Shown here one piece after another: positions 11,497-22,100 of a DNA stretch of 64,000 bases (the first letter of the stretch is position 1; the number at the start of each line of letters is the position of its first letter). A model generated the notes under the pieces. That model ran no database searches. It saw nothing but the letters and a program-made list of their open reading frames with translations, and had not been told where the DNA came from. Source of the stretch: Castanea sativa (Eukaryota > Streptophyta > Magnoliopsida > Fagales > Fagaceae); NCBI RefSeq assembly GCF_040712315.1, contig NC_134021.1, positions 27,552,001 to 27,616,000 of the forward strand, given 5' to 3'. The position numbers were made by a program, and so were the translations under genes.

Positions 11497-12540
11497 TGAT
11501 AGGCCAAAAACGTATTGACCCCTTGTGATGGATTAATTGATCGATTTGCCAAGTTCAATTAATTAACCAATTTAACATGCAAACACGTGGTAGCACAAAC
11601 AAATCACCAATTAAACTAAGTATGCAGCGGAAAATAAATGACACGGTGATTTGTTTACGAATGGGGAAAACCTACACGGCAAAAACCCTACCGGGTGAAT
11701 TTAAGGTCACCACTCCCGAAATTCCACTATTATCACAACAAGCGGTTACAAGTAAAGGAATCCCAAGTACCTTACCAACCTACAGTTGAACCCTTACCCC
11801 AATACCCAATTGGACTTGTTCTGTAGTGACAATCTCTCCTTTTCAATGTACGGCTCCCAGTACGTGACTAACCAATCTGATACACGGATCCTAGTACGCG
11901 GCTTACTCCTTTGCACGAATCCTAGTACGTGACTAACTCCACAGCAACCCTTGAATTTTTGTAGTTGATTTGCAACAGCTTCACATAAAAACACCAATAA
12001 GATCTTCAATGTTGGTGTAAGAGACTTTGCTTGGTTACAAAACCCAAAGGCGTACAAGAAACGCAGCAAGAACTCTTTCTTCTGTAGGAGGAGGCTAGGG
12101 TTTCAAAAAGAAAACCTTATAAAGCTCTCTAGGGTTAGGTTTTTCTTTTTCCACCTCCTTTAAATAGGAACTTAATGGGCTCTCCTATTCCAAATAGGTT
12201 TACACAAACCTTGGACTTTCCTAGTCCAATAAGAATTATACAAACCCATAAACAAATAGCCTTTTAGAGTAAAAATATTGCTGGTTATAATCTAAAACCC
12301 GTACGCTCGATCGATCGGGACATCTGTCAAGCTTTAATGAATCTCGACAGATCAAGCTTCTGTTGAGGAGGTATTGAGACTTACAGATTTCACTTTTCTT
12401 GAGCAGATCTTGAGTAATCTTCATGTCTTCAATTTAACCACTTGTAATGATCATCTTGAACCTACTTAGATTTACCCAAATACAAGTAAAGTGCGTTTTG
12501 TCAAAGGATATGCCAATTACATAAAAATATGTCCCCAACA
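11497..12540 (-). repeat. 5' LTR of TR-GAG II
   Basis: It is the partner of 7448-8491, equal in length, with scattered substitutions. It ends CCCCAACA directly before the right TSD copy. Confidence 0.92.
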
Positions 12541-12700
12541 ATGTTCACTCTACGCTGAGGGATATTGAATATGAGATTGGGTTGTCATTGCATATTTTAT
12601 ATTATGGTTTTATTAAGGTTTCATACTATTTGTTTATATGCTAAATTGATAATGTTCAATTTACTTATTGTATTCATGTTTATTGTTTTCAGATTTTATT

Positions 12701-13816
12701 ATGGCATCGTTTAGCCCACTTGTTGCTATTCTTAATCAAAACAAACTGACTGGATCCAACTATGTTGACTGGAAAAGAAATTTGGACATTGTTCTTACAG
12801 CTGAAGAGCACAAATATGTGCTTACTCAACCATGTCCTAGCTTTCCTTCATTAGATGCTCCTCTTCAGAAAAAATAGCGATATGACCGTTGGCAGAAATC
12901 TAATGAGATGGCCAAGTGCTATATCCTAGCATCTATCTCAAATGTTCTACAGCATCAAATGCAGGATGTAGAACTAGTTTCGGACATCATGCTAAGTCTG
13001 AAGGAGATATTTGGTGAGCAAGGTCGTTTTGTAAGGTAAGAGACCATGAGGCAAATTTATAATACCAAAATGGCTGAAAGTAGTTCAGTGAGAGAGCATT
13101 GTCTTACAATAATCTCTAATCTGAATACATTAGAAGTTTTAGGTGCCAACATTGATGGAGAATCCCAAGTGGATATGATACTCCAGTCACTACCGAAATC
13201 ATTCAAGGAATTCAGACTTAATTATAACATGAACAAAAAGATTTATTCTTTGTCTGAATTAATGAATGAGTTAGTGGCGGCGGAAGGCATCCTTGGTACT
13301 TCTAGTGTTGAAACCAATATGGGTGAAGCTTCTACTTCCCAACCTAAGTCGAAAGGCAAGGGTAAGAAGAAGAAGAAGAATAAGGACTTCACTAAGAAAG
13401 ATGGTAAACAAATTGTCTTAGGAGTTGCCAACAAAGGAAAGAAAACCAAAGGAAAGTGTTTCTATTGTGGTGAGAAAGGACATTGGAAGAGGAATTGTCC
13501 AACATTTAAGGCTGCCAAGAATAAGGGTATGAAAAGTTCATTTCTTCTTGAAATATGTTTGGTACAGAATCCAACGGATTCCTGGTGTGTGGATTCAGGT
13601 TGTACTAATCATATTTTCAATTCTTTGCAAGGGTTCCAGGAGACCAAAAAGTTGAATGAGGGAGAACTATTTCTTACTTTGGCTGATAGGAGCAAGATTC
13701 CGGTTGAAGCTGTTGGAGTGTTTAATTTATGTTTTAAGTCTAGAGTTTTAATATTGGAAGATTGTTTGTATGTACCTAATGTTCGTAGGAATTTAATTTT
13801 TCTACAACTTACTTAG
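12701..13816 (+). pseudogene. Copia-1 Gag, nucleocapsid and start of Pol
   Basis: I place the start at ATG 12701 (MASFSPL...), following the family's short leader. The order is a UBN2-type Gag core (LTGSNYVDWKRNLDIV), a lysine-rich linker near 13350-13390, and one CCHC knuckle at 13457-13498 (CFYCGEKGHWKRNC). The aspartic protease follows with its catalytic triad in WCVDSGCTNH near 13583-13612. In-frame stops lie at 12875-12877 and near 13037, and the frame is lost near 13800-13816, where the copia pattern continues in the next frame. Gag and protease would form and mature cytoplasmic particles. The element cannot make an intact polyprotein. Confidence 0.9.
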
Positions 13817-15100
13817 ATAAACATGGATATTGTGTTATCCTCAAAGACAATGTTGTAATAAAGAAGGATAAAATGTTTATCTGTTCTGGCAATATTGTGG
13901 ATGGTCTTTATATTTTAACTCCTGAAAAGCATGAATTATACAATTCTGAATTAGATAGTAGCTCTCATGTAAAATCATTAAAGAGAAAGTTTACTTCTAC
14001 TAGTGATGCATATCTATGGCACTTGCGTTTAGGTCATATTAATTCAAGTAGGATTCAAAGACTAATCAAAGATGGACTTTTACAGTCCATGGACTTTGAT
14101 GGTTTTTCAGTTTGCGAATCTTGTTTAGAAGGTAAAATGACCAAACGGCCTTTTAATGCAAAGGGTAGAAGAGCCTAAGATATGCTAGAACTAGTACATT
14201 CAGATGTATGTGGTCCTATGTCAATCCAAGCAAGAGATGGCTATGAGTATTTCATTACTTTCACTGATGATGACTCTAGATTTGGTTATGTGTACCTAAT
14301 GAAACGGAAGTCCGAAGCCTTCGAAAAGTTCAAAGAGTTTAGGGCTAAAGTTGAGAATCAATTGGGTAAACACATAAAGGCCATTTGATCTGATCGAGGT
14401 GGCGAATACCTTCTTGGTGACTTCAAGGATTACTTGACTGAAAATGGGATTATATCCCAGTTGACTGCACCTGGAACTCCACAACGAAATGGTGTAGCAA
14501 AAAGAAGGAATAGGACTCTTTTAGATATGGTTAGGTCCATGTTGAGTTATTCGACTTTACCAATTTCTTTTTGGAGATATGCCTTAAATACTGCAATGCA
14601 TCTTCTGAATTTAGTACCTTCAAAGTCTATTCCTAAAACACCCGTAGAATTGTGGAATGGGCATAAGCCTAATATGAGACATCTCCATATTTGGGGTTGT
14701 CTAGCACATGTGTTGAAAGGAAAGTCTGACAAGTTACAGTCTAAAACAGAAGTGGTATTTTTTGTAGGGTATCCAAAAGGAATAGTTGGAGGTTTATTTT
14801 ATGGTCATAAGGATAATAAAGTGTTTGTTAGCACAAATGCCAAATTCTTGGAAAATGACTATATGAATAATTTTACTCCTAGAAGTAGAGTTGTCTTGGC
14901 TGAAATGAAAGAATCTATAGTTGAACAACCAATGGATGAAGCTAGGGATGATGTGGTTGTATTAGATACACCACAAGATACTACTCATGAGATGTTTAGT
15001 ACACAGGTGCCTCGTCGTAGTGGGAGAATTGTTCGGCCTCCTATAAGATTTATAGGTTTTGGAGAAACTTATGAAGCTATCTCAGAAGAGGCTGAATCGG
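13817..15100 (+). pseudogene. Copia-1 GAG-pre-integrase and integrase
   Basis: The GAG-pre-integrase zinc site is visible near 14010-14130 (HLRLGH ... CESCLEGK). It is followed by the integrase core with its first Asp in LVHSDVCGPM (about 14190) and the QLTAPGTPQRNGVAKRRNRTL segment holding the catalytic Glu region changed to an Ala-Lys context (usual form is NGVAERRNRTL). Stops at about 14176 and 14386 break the frame. Integrase would insert the cDNA into chromosomes. The E-to-K change in the catalytic region is a further sign of inactivity. The Copia-III copy keeps AERRNRTL at the matching place. Confidence 0.88.
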
Positions 15101-16676
15101 ATCCCTACACTTATGAGGAGGCAATGAATGATATAGATGCACATCATTGGGTCCAAGTTATGAAATCTAAATTGGATTCTATGTATTCCAATCATGTATG
15201 GGATCTTGTAGAGGCGCCTAACGGCATTAAACCTGTTGGTTGCAAATGGGTTTACAAGAGGAAGAGAATGATAGATGGAAAGGTTGAAACCTTTAAAGCA
15301 AGACTAGTGGTGGAAGAGTATACACAAAAAGAAGATATTGATTATGATGAAACTTTTCGCTAGTAGCCATGCTTAAGACTATCAGAATTCTCTAATCCAT
15401 TGATGCTCATTATGATTATGAGATTTGACAAATGAATGTCAAGACTGCATTTCTTAATGGCAATCTTGAAAAAGAAATATACATGTTGCAACCGAAAGGT
15501 TTCATAGCAAAGAACCAAGAGCATATGGTATGCAAGTTGAAAAGGTCCATTTATGGACTTAAGCAAGCATCTAGGTCATGGAACATCAGATTTGATCAAG
15601 CAATCAAGTCTTTTGGTTTTGAATAAAATCTTGATGAATCATGTGTGTACAAAAGACATCGAGACAAAGTAGTAATGTTCCTAGTGCTTTATGTTGATGA
15701 TATTCTACTCATTGCAAATGATGTAGGGGTAATGTCATCGGTTAAAATTTGGTTGTCAAGCTAATTTGATATGAAGGATTTGGGTGATGCTAACTTTATT
15801 CTAGGGTTCAAGCTTTGGCGAGATCGCAAGAATAAGATGTTAGGCTTATCACAAGCTGGATATATAAATAAGGTCCTAGAATGGTTTAGCATGCAAAGCT
15901 CCAAGAAAGAATTGCTTCCTTTTAGACATGGAGTTCCTCTATCTGATGACCAAAGGCCTAAGACTCAAGAGGAAGAAAATATGATGAGACAAGTTCCTTA
16001 TGCTTCTGTAGTGGGAAGTCTCATTTATGCCATGCTTTGTACTAGACCAGATATTTGTTATTTAGTTGGCATGGTCAGCCGATATCAATCAAATCCAGGA
16101 CCAAAACATTGGCAAGCTGTAAAGCATATTCTCAAGTACCTTAGAAGAACGAGAGATTATATGCTTGTTTACTGGTGTAAGGATTTAATTCTCATTGGCT
16201 ATACAGATTCAGATTTTCAATCGGATCTAGATTTCAGAAAATCCACTTCAGGATGTGTTTTCACCTTGGGAGGTGGAGCCATAAGTTGGAAGAGTGTTAA
16301 GCAATCTTGTATTGCGGACTCCACTATGGAAGCTGAGTACGTTGCTGCTTGTGAAGTAGCAAAGGAAGCTGTTTGGCTCAAGAAATTCCTTTATGATCTT
16401 GGTGTTATGAGAATGGAGCAAATTCCCATCACATTATTTTGCGACAATAGTGGAGCGATTGCACAATCCAAAGATCTCAGGAATCATAAAAAAGGAAAGC
16501 ACATTGAGAGGAAGTACCACAACATTCGAGACATTGTTGTTCGTGGAGATGTTGTGGTAGCAAAGATTGAAAGTGCAAATAATCTAACAGATCCTTTTAC
16601 CAAAGCCTTACCTCAAAGGACTTTCGAGTCACATTTGGAGAGAATGAGAGTTAGATTAGTGCACAATAGTCTTTAG
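15101..16676 (+). pseudogene. Copia-1 reverse transcriptase and RNase H
   Basis: The copia RT starts around 15108 (YEEAMND... WV.VM..ELDS pattern), with the YVDDILL catalytic box near 15690 and the GLKQASRSWN motif near 15560. RNase H occupies about 16180-16620, with GYTDSDF, STMEAEYVAA and the FCDNSGAIA box. The frame shifts at about 15361, and further stops occur at 15625 and near 15764. From 15771 to 16676 one open frame of 301 residues remains, so the C-terminal half is better preserved than the rest. The last codon lies 15 bases before the 3' LTR. Confidence 0.9.
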
Positions 16677-16690
16677 GGCAAGTGGAAAAT

Positions 16691-18066
16691 TGTTAGGATG
16701 TGTGCCCTTAAATCCTATTGTATGATACTATGTATGACTTAATGTTGTGTTTAATAAAGTTGTTTTATTATTATCTAAAATAATGGTAACATGAATATTG
16801 AGACATTATCATATAGTTCATGAGATGCATAGTATGTAATTTATGTGATTTAGTCATAGAAGATATAAATCACGAGTTCTTTGTAAACTCCGAATTTTAG
16901 TTCGTAATCAGTGATGAAATTGGTCATTTCATCTGCGAAGACTATAACGTATCAACTAAGATGATTTGTCTCGATCATGGAAGTGGAGACTTCTAGTTGA
17001 TATGTTGATATGTTTTAAGTGTTAAGACATATGAATTGGACCGCTGTGAAATTTATTATTCTCCTAACGACTGTTAAATGAATAATAAATCTCACGACTT
17101 CTATTTGCATGAACTCTTAATCCTGAGAGAATAATGGACTTGATCATGATATGTAGGTTGCTTTAATATATTAGGAGTGAGATATAAAGTAACGGTCAAA
17201 ACCTCAGTATGTTGGGCAGCCATATTTAGTGTTAATGGAACATATATTCTCAAGATGAAATTCATAATCTCTTAACGGAGATATAAAATATTCCATTGAG
17301 ATAAGTTTAATAGGTTCAGTTATTCAGAGTGTTAGGCCTAACCACTTTGGTAAGAAATTACTAAAGTATATATTTATGAAATTGGATTTCATAAATATAT
17401 AATGAATAATTTTAAAAGGATTAAACCGGGTACTCAAGGATAAAATGTAGTAATTTACAAAGTGACAGTCTACATTTATGATTTTATATTACTACGAATA
17501 TTTTATGAAGGGGTTGCATGTACAATAAAGTCTTGGGATATAATTTATGAATAAAGCCTAGAGTGCAATTATATTTATATAGTGGTATTAAATATAATTA
17601 ATGGTAACTTTGAATATGTCAAGAGTTGACAGAAAAGCCAAGGCCCATTGGAGCTAATGTCTTATTGGTCCCACTCCAAGTCACACACTAAAGCCCAATT
17701 GGAAAGGCCCAATAGGCCAACCCAATTAGATAATCAGTTAGTTATAAAGGGAGAAACATACAGAATTTTTATTAGGGATATAAGAAACGGTGTGTATGTG
17801 AGAGTGAGACATACTTTCATTCTCCCTTTGAAAACTGATTGAGAGACCACACATCTTGGACGTAAAGTGGAATTGGAGTGAAGATTAAAAGTGTTCCGAA
17901 GTACTTCTAATCTTTGTTTTGCATTTCTTCACACCAAGGTACGCTATCTTGTTCTTAAATTCTGAAATTTACATAGTGCACGTTATCAATCATGAATGAA
18001 ATAGATCCTTATTTGTTGCTTCCGCTATGTGTTTTGTATGAGATACAAAACCAGTTTTTTCCTACA
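16691..18066 (+). repeat. 3' LTR of Copia-1
   Basis: It is 1376 bases from TGTTAGGATG to TTTCCTACA and closely related to the LTRs of Copia-III, the fragment at 44029-45283 and, more distantly, Copia-IV. A purine-rich AAGTGGAAAAT stands just before it as a polypurine tract. Confidence 0.9.
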
Positions 18067-18740
18067 TGGAGTTCGAAGTGTCTCCCTCCATTTATGGATA
18101 TTGGGTAATTTGGTTAGGGTTTGAAGTGTCTTCCCCCATTAGTGGATGTTGGGTAATTTTTGGTTTCTGGTACATCTTCATTCCATATATCATGTCCTGT
18201 AGTGGATGTCATACCCATCAACTCTTCCCACGTCATCATAAAGCACTCGCGTAGGTCATAGATCAATTCAGATGAGTCCTTTTTACTTTCCTCTTCAGTC
18301 ATCAAACAATTAATCCTCGGTCCTCTCTCAAAATTGTGGCCAGGCAAGGGATTATTAATGATGCTAGGCCTAGTAGGCAGTGCAATCACTTTGTTGTCTC
18401 TTAAGTCTTGAATTGCATGACGAATGCCACAACATTTGTCAGTATCATGGCCAGAGCCTTGGTGACAGGCACATCTCTTATTCACATCAAATCTTGAAGG
18501 TATTGGGTTTGGAATTGGTCTTGGGTCTAAGGGCTTTAATAATCCTTTTGCTTTTAGCTTCTCAAATACTTGGCTCATAGGCATATATAACTCATGAAAC
18601 TCCCTCCTAGGCCTTGGAGATGGCCCTTGTGATATTTGCACAGGTGCAATGGGTGCAATCAGTCGATAATTTTTTGATTTGATTTGCATAGGCCCTTGGA
18701 GGTAGAGTATTGGATTTGTTCATTTTTTGAAGCTAGCCTC
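18067..18740 (-). pseudogene. Tat-type gypsy Gag end with HxC knuckle (5' part of split ORF)
   Basis: The minus-strand ORF 18114-18689 contains a Tat-style zinc knuckle, CACHQGSGHDTDKC, followed by IRHAIQDL. After an acidic linker the first NGGRHFKP repeat appears, followed by a TAA stop and another repeat up to the Copia-1 TSD. It is the upstream half of 4829-6098. Similarity to Gag ends around 18740, where the element is truncated without a visible LTR. The piece lies about 0.4 kb upstream of the cornichon start codon. Confidence 0.72.
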
Positions 18741-18839
18741 ATCACACTCCTAAGAGTATTAGTAGTTCTAAATGCATAATATGGTGGACAAATGTGTAAA
18801 CCTCAAATTGGGGTAAATGAAAAATTATGACACTAAACC

Positions 18840-18876
<37 letters not shown>

Positions 18877-19124
18877 GCATCCCACGCGTGATAAAGCTAA
18901 TGTATATATGTAATATGACATGGTGTTTGTCTCTGTCATGAGGTAGAGTTAGTAAAGTTTCTAAAATAGAGTGTAAACACCAATCAGCTGAATTGAGCAA
19001 TCAGTTTAATAAACCAAAATCCATGAGAGCGGGGAATAGAGGCAAAACCCGTTAGCTTTAAAACCCCACTCACACAGTGACACAGACCCATTCCATTCGT
19101 CATTTCGAATTGAACAACAACATC
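18741..19124 (+). promoter_or_regulatory. Upstream region and 5' leader of the cornichon gene
   Basis: This is the only non-repeat DNA between the gypsy fragment and the start codon. It includes an A34 tract (18841-18874). I see no convincing TATA box at a fixed distance, and the transcription start cannot be set from sequence alone. If the promoter is compact it lies here; otherwise it includes retroelement DNA. Confidence 0.4.
18841..18874. repeat. Poly(A) tract (A34)
   Basis: 34 uninterrupted A bases about 250 bases upstream of the cornichon start codon. It may mark a retroposition scar or simple slippage, and the length may be uncertain in assembly. Confidence 0.9.
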
Positions 19125-22100
19125 ATGTCGATGGACCTCATCTTTTGGATCATCGCTTTTCTCATCAACTTAGCTCTCATGGCTTCCACCTTTTATCAGG
19201 TTCTATTTTCTCTCTTAATTTTAAACCCCCAAAATTCCTTTTCTTCTAAACCCCTATTTTCTTGTTCGGGCTTTCGCGATCTGTTATGGAAATGTTTTCT
19301 TAAATGCTGCTTCTGTGTTTGTTTAATTTATTAAATTTCGTTTACTTAATTAAATAAATGTACGTTAATAAACACGATTTAGAGATTTAGTTTTTTTTTT
19401 TTTTTTTTTTTTCCACTTTCTCAGCAACCAAACAATAATGGCGCATCGAATTGATGCCGATTTTGGTGATTTTTCTAACCATTTGTGTTCAATTATACCT
19501 AGATTGCATCCACGCACACACGCTCTTGAACATGTGTTATTATTGATATCTTTATATTGATTTTATCGCCTTTACTCGAAAAGCGCCATTTTGATTTCTT
19601 TTTCATCAAGAAATTCGTAACTGTAATTGCTTATACTATAACTGTTTTTAGTTTATCTAACTATAGTTTATACCTGATTAAGTTGACAAAACGACCTTGA
19701 TCTCTTGCCTTAGTCCTTATAGTTATAAATTAATGAAACATTCATCAAATATGTAATGCATATTCATTGATCATGTTTTTGGCTCTAGAATTTGGCTTTG
19801 TGACTCCGTATATGCTATGGACTGTTCAAAACATGTCGAGGAAGAACTGTATTTCGTGCTGTAAGGAATGTAGAGGACATTTTTAGTTGTTTTTTATGCG
19901 ATACTTTCTAAGCAAGCATTTTCATTTCAAGCATGATGATGTGGCCAAGTGTGCCTTGATGATATGCTCAAATCAAGGTATTCCACGAGAAATTATAAGG
20001 TCCTCATGTTGGACAAGTGGCCCACTCCACCATTCCAATAAAAGACTTCCACCTGTTTAAAGTTGCTGTGTTAGAAAAAAATTTTAAACAGAAACTGATT
20101 ACTGACTTAGCAATTTTAAACAAATGGGAGTCTTTTAGTGGAATAGTGGACAAGTGACGTGGTCCACCATGAGAACTGTATAATTTCTCGTATTCCACAA
20201 GGGCAAGGCGTGTGAATGAGTAAGTTAGTTATGATTGATTTAGACACGTGGGATAAGTGTTGTATCAGCTTAGCTTTTGATTATTTTAGCGTGTGAAAAA
20301 TTTGTTTACTCGTGTGCTTAGGAATCAGTTAGTTAGTTATGATGATGTCACATTGTCATAATATAACTTTTAGTTGAATAAATTAAGAATTTGTGACTTG
20401 TGTTTGATGTTGAAGAATACCTCCTTCAGGTTGATGATGAGCTGCCCCTCCACCACACAATGAATTTCTTTCTTTCTTGAATGCAACTTTTTATTTTACC
20501 GCATCACTTTTTTTTTGGCTGATGCTAAAATTGGATATTCCTGATATCTCTGAATAATATTTTGGTAGATTGTGATCTTGACGGACTTGGAGGCTGACTA
20601 CATAAACATTTACGACTCAGCAACTAGCATTAATCGCATCGTTCTCCCTGAGTTCATTGTCCAAGGAGTATTCTGCGCCAGCTTCCTTTTGACATTGCAT
20701 TGGTTCATGTTTCTGATAACAGTTCCTGTTACTTGCTATCATGTGATGCTGTAAGTATAATTTGTGAACAATATTTTAAGTACCATGTTATACTATACGA
20801 TGCATTTAATGCGGTTGGTGTTCTTTCTTCACTTATTTCTCTGCAGAAAGATCAACTTTAATATTAGTTGAGCCAAAGGTTATAACACATGACTTCAGCA
20901 GGCTTGGTTTAGGTTGAGACAATGAGAAGGAAGTCTGTAGTTAATAAACATAATGAAGTAGTAGCTCACCTATACCTGTTGCCTGAGGAGCCTGGTTCCA
21001 TGTAAGGAGATAAGATAGTAAAAGCAAGTCATTGATTTTAAAAGGAGTTTGCATAAAGTAAATATCAAAACTTAGTTTTGACTAAGATCCTTGCAACATT
21101 TTGCCTTTGAGAATGTACTTTAAATGCATTGACCAACTTCTCTTTAGATGGAATAAATGAAGGCTTTACAACTGTTATTTAGATTCAACTTAGAATTTCT
21201 GCTGTAAGTATTGCATTTACCAATTTACGAAATTCATGGAAATGATTAATGGATGAGGACTTTCTGCACTTTTGTTGTTTTAGTTGGCTTGTTAGCTTTG
21301 GTGTTTTCTTCACATTGGTCTAATCTGTTTTTCTATTTTGAATGAAAGATCAGAACAATTATACTCTTGTAGCCTGAATCCCCACCCCCACCTTTTTCTC
21401 TTTTGCCACATCAGTCTATCCTCTTCCAAGATCAGGAAATTTTGGTTGAAGCAGGGACTTCTATTTTTCAAAATAATAAATAATAAAAAATACATAGTTC
21501 TTTGTTTGTTGATATTGGGATATGCCAAAATTGTAGAGAATTTCATGATATGGCTATCTGGATATTTTGTGTTCTTCTGGTCACCCATATTAGTTTAACC
21601 TGATGGCATTTTTGAGCTTTTGAGATTGTTGAACCACTGATTGCATGCATGTTGAGTTGTTTTCAAACATAGCTATGTGATAACTACCATAAAAAACTAA
21701 GGCCTGCAGAAATTTGAATCCTGTCAAGTTATTAATGATTAAAATTTTTTTGTATTAGTGAAGAAAAACTTATCACTTTCTGATTTTTGAAAAAATCCTA
21801 ATTCATTTCTTTCTGATGTTTTGAAAAGTTAACTTCATTGATTGATTGGGCATTTGTTCCTCAAGAAGAATTACATTTTACTATTCTATGATAAATTGAG
21901 GTATTTCATAATTACTGCTATTTTTAGATTGGTCTGATATAATTGTGAAGAAATTATTTTATTGAAGTGATTGGAAATTAGAAAACCAATTGATTAGATC
22001 GAACACCTTTAGTTGTAAATTGTGACAAAATGCATTGCAAATTATTTTATTTTTTATTTTTAAGTGCTCTGGACCATGGGAACTATGATGCCATTGGAAA

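Larger units (their letters stand above)
7448..12540 (-). mobile_element. TR-GAG II: complete gag-only LTR retrotransposon
   Basis: Two 1044-base LTRs (7448-8491 and 11497-12540) begin TG and end CA and enclose a 3005-base interior. A polypurine tract lies beside the left LTR and a primer binding site beside the right one, so the element is read on the minus strand. The 5-bp sequence ATGTT flanks both ends (7443-7447 and 12541-12545), which shows a single insertion into the Copia-1 leader. The interior carries only a Gag remnant and has no enzymes. The equal LTR lengths and modest LTR divergence, a few percent by eye, make it younger than its host. Confidence 0.92.
6099..18066 (+). mobile_element. 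Copia-1: Ty1/copia retrotransposon with two U5-type ends
   Basis: The plus-strand gag-pol (12701-16676) is followed by a full 3' LTR (16691-18066). The insertion is bounded by TGTAGG at 6099 and CCTACA at 18066 and flanked by TGGAG at 6094-6098 and 18067-18071. Removing it with one TSD copy restores the gypsy frame (...HFE-L-Q-S-N-N-Q...). The left end is not a normal 5' LTR: the first ~115 bases are an inverted copy of the LTR's last ~115 bases, and neither a full 5' LTR nor a primer binding site is visible between 6099 and the leader. TR-GAG II interrupts the leader. Confidence 0.8.

Noticed and set aside
18114..18689. Host gene with a zinc knuckle
   Set aside because: The CACHQGSGHDTDKC motif and following IRHAIQDL belong to Tat-type Gag, and the frame continues across the Copia-1 site into the protease.
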